Part shown: in pieces, positions 57,883 to 64,000 of the stretch | How the letters are laid out: every line of letters starts with the position of its first letter | Position numbering within the stretch: the stretch's first letter is position 1 | Source of the DNA: Brachynemurus nebulosus | Taxonomy: Eukaryota; Arthropoda; Insecta; Neuroptera; Myrmeleontidae | Length of the DNA stretch: 64,000 nucleotides | NCBI GenBank assembly: GCA_035578155.1 | Contig: JAPWDM010000003.1 | Span: 66,332,142-66,396,141, forward strand | Direction: 5' to 3' | Notes under the pieces: model-generated | The model's input: the letters and a program-made list of their open reading frames with translations, nothing else | What the model was told of the DNA's origin: nothing | Databases searched by the model: none | Program-made: the position numbers and the translations under genes

Positions 57883-58859
57883 AGGTGTCGGCAACAAATA
57901 AGGCCTATCAAAATTACACATAAGCTTTTAACATCCTCAATATTGTCCGAAGTTCCAATGGAAATGATCCCTGATAATTAAGGATGAAAAGCCAACTAAC
58001 CAAAGCCGTGTTCATCACATGTGATATCAATATCAAACTGAAGCAAACGTTCATTCTGGTCAAATATCAATTAAGCGTATTAAACGAAGCTGTTAGCGCA
58101 TGGTTTATTCCTTGGATTCTGATGATAATGATGAAGATTCTTACCAAATACTGTTTAGAATTTTAGTTTTTGTTGTTTTCTATCATTTTTTTAATAATAG
58201 GCCTTAATATCCTACCATAGTAAAATAAGGCCTAACAACAGAATTTTCAAAAATGTTAAATATTTTCTAATTCAACATTTTAATTCCTAATTTAAATTTT
58301 TTTGTTGGTTGATTGACACTTTTGGAGTTGATTTATTAATAAAAAAGTTGATTATCTACAGTAGTGATGAGCAAAATTAGTCTTGGTCTTGCAGTCTTGT
58401 CTTGGTCTTGTATTTTTTTGCAAGACCACGACCAAGACCAAGACTATGTATACCAAGAGCAAGACCAAGACTATAAGTATGGCTGCAAGACCAAGACAAA
58501 AGCACGAAAAAAGCAAGACTCTTGCTAAACTATTTAAATAGTTTGAAAGTATAATTAATACCGTAATGAGAGAAAATTCTGATTTTAGAAGGAAAAAAAT
58601 TCAGTAATAAAAAATGCAAGAAAGTGCAAGATTTTTTAGCAATACCAAGATCAAGACCAAGATCAAGATTGCATTGACCAAAACCAAGACTCAAACTGCT
58701 CTAGCAAGGCCTAGACGAAGATTCTTAATGTAAGAACAAGACCAAGACCAAGACTACGAAGTCTTGGTCTTGGTCTTGCATTTGCTCATCACTAATCTAC
58801 AGTATTTTTCATTTTATTTAAGATCTTCCTTCGCTAGGCCTTATTACCCGCAGTTACCT
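57883..58859. mobile_element. Relative of the 646-1968 pogo-like element, with nested MITE
   Basis: The left end AGGTGTCGGCAACAAATAAG and the inverted right end AGGTAACTGCGGGTAATAAG are diverged; the right end shares GCGGGTAATAAGGCC with the element at 646-1968. Internal ATAAGGCCT words recur. A short plus-strand stretch (58100-58140) reads SLDSDDNDEDS, similar to the acidic end of pogo-type transposases, but stops surround it. It hosts the MITE at 58362-58794. Confidence 0.5.
58362..58794. mobile_element. CTTGGT-repeat hAT-type MITE, copy 4
   Basis: Termini TAGTGATGAGCAAAA and the inverted TAGTGATGAGCAAA. A perfect 8-bp duplication ATCTACAG lies at 58354-58361 and 58795-58802. Opposite orientation to copies 1 and 3. 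Confidence 0.88.
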
Positions 58860-59821
58860 TAATTATTTTATGCAACATTTTCATTTCAATAAAGTGATAA
58901 TTGGTAATCATTTGCGCAGCAGAATTCTAATTTTGCATGCAGGGGAAAAAGTAAGGAAATGTACATGTTGGTAAATTCCAAAATCAAAGTTTGGAGGAAA
59001 CATTGTTTTGAAACTCAAACCGTTCAGTTAACAACAGTTATTCCCGTATCAAACTGAAAGCCACTCAATGTCTGGAATACTTATTTCAGACTGCAGACTC
59101 CGCAATCTCAATATTTTGTTCTTTTATACTTATTTCGTAGTCGAAGGTATGTAGTATAGTCGGTATAGTCTCATCATCGTCGTCACACGTCAGTTCCCAC
59201 GGGAACAAGAAAAAAATCTGAACGTTGCGATCTGCTGCTTGTTTGAGCTAATCATCACCTAACGTTTCGGGTTGTGTGTTTGCTTATGTAGTGCATACAG
59301 TATGGATCAAAACAACAAAGACTCATTCCAGTTTGAGGCAGCTATCACACCACCCCACTCTACCACTACTGCTGTCAATATACTCAAAACAATGTCCTGT
59401 TTTGTACTTGTCCTATTATGTATGTAGATTGTATAGAAGGTTTGAGCAGAGACGGATTGACTATTCCGCAGGTAAATTGAGAAAAAAATTGAGATTTGTT
59501 ATTATTGAAGATTTTAGTGTATTTTCGTAATTATCTTAATAATTCTAAATCCTCTGAAGTTTGCAATAAGTGAAAATTTAGTTATAATCTAATCTACAGG
59601 AATCTTGCAATGTCTTCAAAATTTAGCCAAGTATTTTGTAGGTAGCCGGTTATTTAAATGGCGTATATCTCTGAATTTCTTAGTCCAAATCAAACCATTT
59701 TTGGACGAGAAAACACTGGACGAGAAAAATTTAAAGTGGGGAAAGGATGTACGGATAGTACCATGACTTGGTACACCGAAAAAATTAAGAACTTTAACTT
59801 TTACACAATTTTAGCCTAAGT
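58860..59821. other. No supported gene
   Basis: AT-rich; an 84-codon frame at 59276-59530 is not recognised. Confidence 0.45.
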
Positions 59822-59988
59822 CATAGGCGGATCCAGGGGGTGGCTGTGGGGGCTGCAGTCCCCCCTTTGATCCACAATAGGTAACTATTTTTAGTTAAAC
59901 ATATACAATTCAGAACACACAATTCCTCCAAATTCCTCCTGGGATTAGAGGCAATCCCCTCCTTTTCAATTGACTGGATCCGCTCTTG
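59822..59988. mobile_element. Short hAT-type MITE (GGCGGATCCAG)
   Basis: The left end CATAGGCGGATCCAGGGGGT and the inverted right end CAAGAGCGGATCCAGTC. A perfect 8-bp duplication GCCTAAGT lies on both sides (59814-59821, 59989-59996). GC-rich with C and G runs. Confidence 0.85.
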
Positions 59989-59996
59989 GCCTAAGT

Positions 59997-60189
59997 TAAG
60001 CAAAAATGTATGATTGTTTTCAAAATATTGACAGAGACGAATAAAAATAAGGGAACTAGCAGAAATATCATCGTTTTAAAGCTACAGATTCACCAATAAT
60101 CGGATAAAGGAATTGCCAATGAGAAACCTCAACAGTTTTACAATTGGGAGTTATCAAAATGAGCTACCAGATTAGATTTAAAAAAAAAA
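59997..60189. other. No supported gene
   Basis: AT-rich spacer. Confidence 0.5.
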
Positions 60190-60420
60190 CTCTGAAGCAA
60201 CATCCTGCAAAACATAACAAATTTCTCAGTTTTTTTCGGAAACTAATCTATATAAAATAATTATATAATTTTTCCAGTCTTTTCTAAATTTTTTTTACCA
60301 ACGGAAAGAAAGGAAAGATCACATAAGATGGGTTTTGAATCCTTCTGTTAACGAATTTTTTGTTTCAAATGTTTCAGGGCTGCAATAGTTGGATTTCCTT
60401 TCTGAAAATTCGTTTTCAAA
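60190..60420 (+). repeat. Dispersed repeat, copy D, degenerate
   Basis: GAAGCAACATCCTGCAAAAC, CGGAAACTA and the distal CTGCAATAGTTGGATTTCC match the family at 48150-48720, with a large internal deletion that removes the microsatellite site. Confidence 0.55.
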
Positions 60421-60869
60421 TAAGTATTTTCAAAGAAGAATAAAGCTATCAAAAGGCCTGTTTGATCGTTAGACGAAAAATTTTTGCCGATACAGTAGAA
60501 AACTGAAGTATACACTGAAGAATTTTTGCCTATTCCGTTGGAAAACCTTTGATGGCTCAAATAATTTTAGAATGATCATCATCGATTCCGGACAACTAAC
60601 AAGACAATATTCAATTCCTCGGCACAGAATATGATTTTCGTGACGAAAAAACGCCGTTTAAACAACATTATTCCTCAATCGATTACAGATTTGTACCAAA
60701 TCGTCTGATACACCCCTGTAAAAATGTGATAACGACACACTAAGGACACAAAATTCACCATGACAAGAGTTAGTATATGGCTTAGGTACGTACACATACA
60801 TAGAAACATATCTCGGGAACAAAAGTGAATAAACTATACAATTATTATAGATATTGCCGTCCTTGTTTA
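60421..60869. other. No supported gene
   Basis: Short frames on the minus strand only; no domain. Confidence 0.45.
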
Positions 60870-61110
60870 TAGGAGCCGCACCCAATCATCGCATGCTCCA
60901 TGCACAGCATCCCTCACACACACACACATATATACACGCTGATCTCGAAACGAGAGAATCGAATTCTTCACTACCGTACCGCTCCCCCCTCGTATCCGTC
61001 TGCCTATGCCTCTCTGCTGTGCTGACGTCCGGGAAAATAGCGTCCATCCCGTACATTTGTAAGGGGCGTCGTTTGCAAACTTACCATACGCCGTCATCGC
61101 AGAGTAAGCC
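60870..61110. other. CG-containing unique patch, possible 5' exon or promoter
   Basis: Conspicuously less AT-rich than its surroundings, with many CG dinucleotides and no repeat partner in the window. On the minus strand, ATGACGGCGTATG|GTAAGT near 61095-61078 would make a five-codon coding start (MTAYG) followed by a perfect donor. Plus-strand and minus-strand frames of 132 and 76 codons overlap and cannot both be real. It could belong to the minus-strand gene at 16 kb or to another gene, or be chance. Confidence 0.25.
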
Positions 61111-62474
61111 GTCCGTCGTACAAAATGCGAATTTAGTTTATTTTATAATTGTCATATGGATATCAAATTTCAAATTTATTTTGACAGTCCAAGACAGACA
61201 GTTAGTTCTTAGTTTGTTTGAAAGTGGTGGTTTTTTTTTTTACCTGTATTAACCGGTTATGGACCCGTCGTAATCGTTTTCGTCGGGAAATGTTGAGAAA
61301 TTGTTTTTTTTTCTTGTCGTAAATAATAAATATCGGGAAATTTTCTGGGAAAAAGAAAAATGGTTGCTCGATGGTCTGGAAGGATACGCTACAAGAGAGA
61401 TGTTTTATTTTGGAGTGGAAATTTTTTGGAAAATGATGTTTTCGTTTATTTTTCCCCGAATGGACGGATGGACGTGAGGGAAATGCATCGCTAGAAAGAT
61501 GAGTATTTTGTTAAATTTATTGTAAAATTTTAATTTTATTTTGATTTGTCAAAGAAGTGTAGGTGTTGAAAATGTCCATTTTGAATTCGTTTGAATGTAA
61601 TTGATTTATTTTAAATACAGGACTTTACAAAAACGTAGGAGCACCAACAAATGTGGTTTTGTTTTGGGATTTAATTTAATTAGTAGCGCAAACAAACTAC
61701 AGATATATCAAAACATAATAAATTATTTTTAAAATTTCAGAAATATTGATGAAATATTTTATTTATTTATTTTTTTTTTTTTAATTACATTTTTTGCACA
61801 TTTTTTTTTTGCCAAAAATAAAATATCTACACTTTGCGGAAGAAAAAGTGGAAATTTTCGGATTTTTAGCAGTAGCTTTCGAAAATTAAAAATTTTTAAG
61901 CCTTAAATGGCATAGATTAATAGTTATAAAAATATCCATAGGGTTTAGAAACAAAATCGGAGTTATAATGAAATATTTGTGAAATTTTTTGATAATTTCA
62001 TCTTTAAATTTTAATTGCAAGTTTTAAATTTTCTGCTATTAAATCTCTGTTTTCCATCCAAAAACCTGATTTTAATCCACAAATATCCAAAAAAGAATAC
62101 AACTTTTGTGTTTTATAAAAATTTTCAAATAAATTTTAGTTTGAAATTAAGCAAAACATAAATCCATGTGTATTAATATTATAATCCTACTTTAAAATTT
62201 TCAAAAATTTACATCTCAATTGAAAAATATGAATTTATTGTAAAAGAGAGTGGGAAAATTTTTGGCCGCATTGGAAATTTTTTCCTTTAAATCATAATAA
62301 AACTTTCCGTATGATACCTCTCGATATTTTTTCAAGCTGACGATAAACTTCCTAAACAACACTGACTCAGCAACTTTTTGAGCTAAGATCTCTTGAGTAC
62401 TATTTTACGTTAAAAAAGTACAAAAAATGTGTTTTAGAAAAATGTCGAAAAAGAGGTCGAATACTACTTTGAAA
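61111..62474. other. No supported gene
   Basis: AT-rich non-coding DNA. Confidence 0.45.
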
Positions 62475-62705
62475 GCGTGCTTAGACACTGGTACTTGCAG
62501 ACTGTTAGGCCAAAGGTTCGTATCCTGCCGCCGATTAAACTCGGGTGAGAGTTTGCTTCAGTTTCTCAGATTACAATTCCAGACGAATATCGGCATAATT
62601 CCTTAAGAAGACGACTGCAGACCCTTACCAAATCCTAACCCTCACACCACTTTCATTGTTCTCCACCCAGGAAAATAATGATGTGGGTGGCTTCTGTTAA
62701 ACTAC
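62475..62705 (+). repeat. SINE-like repeat candidate
   Basis: A B-box-like word GGTTCGTATCCTG (62515-62527) is followed by moderately GC-rich sequence with CAGACCCTTACCAAATCCTA and AATAATGATGTGGGTGGCTT. This is the style of insect tRNA-derived or LINE-tail SINEs. The A box is weak and there is no second copy in the window. Confidence 0.35.
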
Positions 62706-64000
62706 ATTATTATACTGCTTTGAACGAGTTACTGTAAAAATATTAGTACAGAAACTTAAGAATAGATTAATGTATCCTTAAAATGTACCGGAAATTTCCG
62801 GAATGGTGTTACGAAACTTTCGATGCGTGACATATAGTCACGTCTGAATAATTCTTAAATATCTAAATCCTTAAACGATTTGTTAAACCACCACCAAAAA
62901 TTGTCGCAGAGCAAAATTAAATATGCCAATGCGTCTTAATTTCCAATTCACGCAAATATCATCGCAATTCTCCACTTAAAAATGACTTTATCATCCCATC
63001 GAGTCTTGACCTAATTTTAACATTAAACTTCCCAAACCGTAGCATGGCTGGATAGAATGGATACGCAATATTTGTCGTTATCGTACACGCATATTGATAC
63101 ATATATATGTCTCTATCTGAAAAGAAAGCCACCAGTCTGCTTTATAGATAATAAATGAATGGCGATAAAAACTGAACGTCGAACGATATGTACACTTATA
63201 TGTATGAGAAAATATTTTTAAAAGTTTGCGGCTGTAGAAGAAACTTTTGTACGCCAATCTCATTTTTAATGGTATCACCAGCTTCACAGATATGCCGATA
63301 TCTTTGCACATACTTATATGGTGGTATTTGTTTTTGCTAATATTTTAAGACACATATATTATGTTGTATGTGTTTGGGTGATGGGGAAATTTCGAAAAAT
63401 AGGTCAATGCGGAATATTTTTACTTTGTTTGATTAAATGCGTCTATTCGAAGATATTGAAGTTAGCTTTTAACTTTTTTTGTTTAGTTGATGAAAAAGAA
63501 AACTATTTTTTGAAGATTTTTAATATTGAAGAATTTATTTAATAGTTTTTTACTCTTATTAAGTGGATTAAGAAATATAGGTAGTTTTGATTTTCGAATA
63601 TTTTACCCAAAATTCGGAATTTTTTAACTGTAGTATTTTTCATAGCAGTTCACTGAGATTAAGTGTAAATTACAAAATTTTTGCTAAAACAAGAACTAAT
63701 TTTTTTTTTTTTGACATTATTGACAGAAATTATTTTTTGGAGTCACTTTTTTCTTCGAATTTAAATGGTCTTGATTTTTGTTAGACTACCTCCTCGCCAC
63801 TCCTTAATTTCCTACCCAGGTTTTTGTATAATTCAAAAAGATAAACTTTCACAAAAAATTGAAAAATTGTTCAAAGAACTCATCAGTTTAAACCAAGAGA
63901 TAGAGGGCATTTCATTCAAAGAATTTTGAATACGCCGTCAGAAATATATACCACAAATTGAAATAAACATGCCGCCCAAAAACGATTTTTTGCAAACATT
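62706..64000. other. No supported gene
   Basis: AT-rich with short Phe/Lys/Ile-rich frames on the plus strand (63318-63784), not recognised. Confidence 0.45.

Noticed and set aside
60854..61252. 132-codon plus-strand frame, the longest outside known elements after the two exons
   Set aside because: Low-complexity start (HTHTYIHA), no domain, overlapped by an equally open minus frame, and the second half runs into AT-rich Phe/Ile sequence.

Overview
The window looks like non-model insect nuclear DNA, from its composition, intron structure, tRNAs and transposon content. It is AT-rich (around 70% by eye) and very gene-poor. It has GT-AG introns, three tRNA-Glu genes with A and B boxes, long TA/AC microsatellites and dense short non-autonomous transposons. 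I see no bacterial gene, CRISPR array or virus. The species cannot be named from this sequence.

Genes. The only convincing protein-coding gene is on the minus strand: two consecutive exons at 16103-16765 and 14216-14735. They encode about 394 residues of Ser/Asn/Gln/Pro/Tyr-rich, apparently disordered protein, likely the N-terminal region of a transcription regulator. The DNA-binding domain, if there is one, lies left of the window. The RNA genes are tRNA-Glu at 29268-29339 (UUC), 30077-30148 (CUC, minus) and 30993-31064 (UUC). The first two sit at the ends of an inverted duplication. A tRNA-Thr-like relic lies at 6367-6438.

Transposons dominate. Region 588-3675 is a Penelope-like element remnant (GIY-YIG domain, C-terminal tail, hammerhead-like motifs) that holds three later insertions: a pogo-like element with a transposase helix-turn-helix fragment, a TA-flanked MITE, and a TTAA-flanked MITE inside the hammerhead sequence. 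Regions 18653-19292 and 20794-23005 are hAT-type elements (CAGGGCC-like ends, 8-bp duplications). Each contains a second hAT-type MITE made largely of CTTGGT repeats, and the second of these contains a third, TA-flanked element. Further copies of the CTTGGT MITE are at 52603-53076 and 58362-58794. Region 38464-40049 is a second three-level nest. TTAA-flanked, piggyBac-like elements recur (3281, 7006, 13344, 34324, 35503, 38643, 44707). A dispersed repeat with an internal AC/TA microsatellite occurs at about 15175, 48150, 52328 and 60190. Near 42552-42740 lies an almost perfect 189-bp palindrome.

All element boundaries and duplications were read by eye from the sequence. Family assignments rest on terminal motifs and target-site duplications, not on database searches. 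The remaining long stretches are AT-rich DNA in which I see no supported gene; most may be intergenic, or introns of genes whose exons lie outside.
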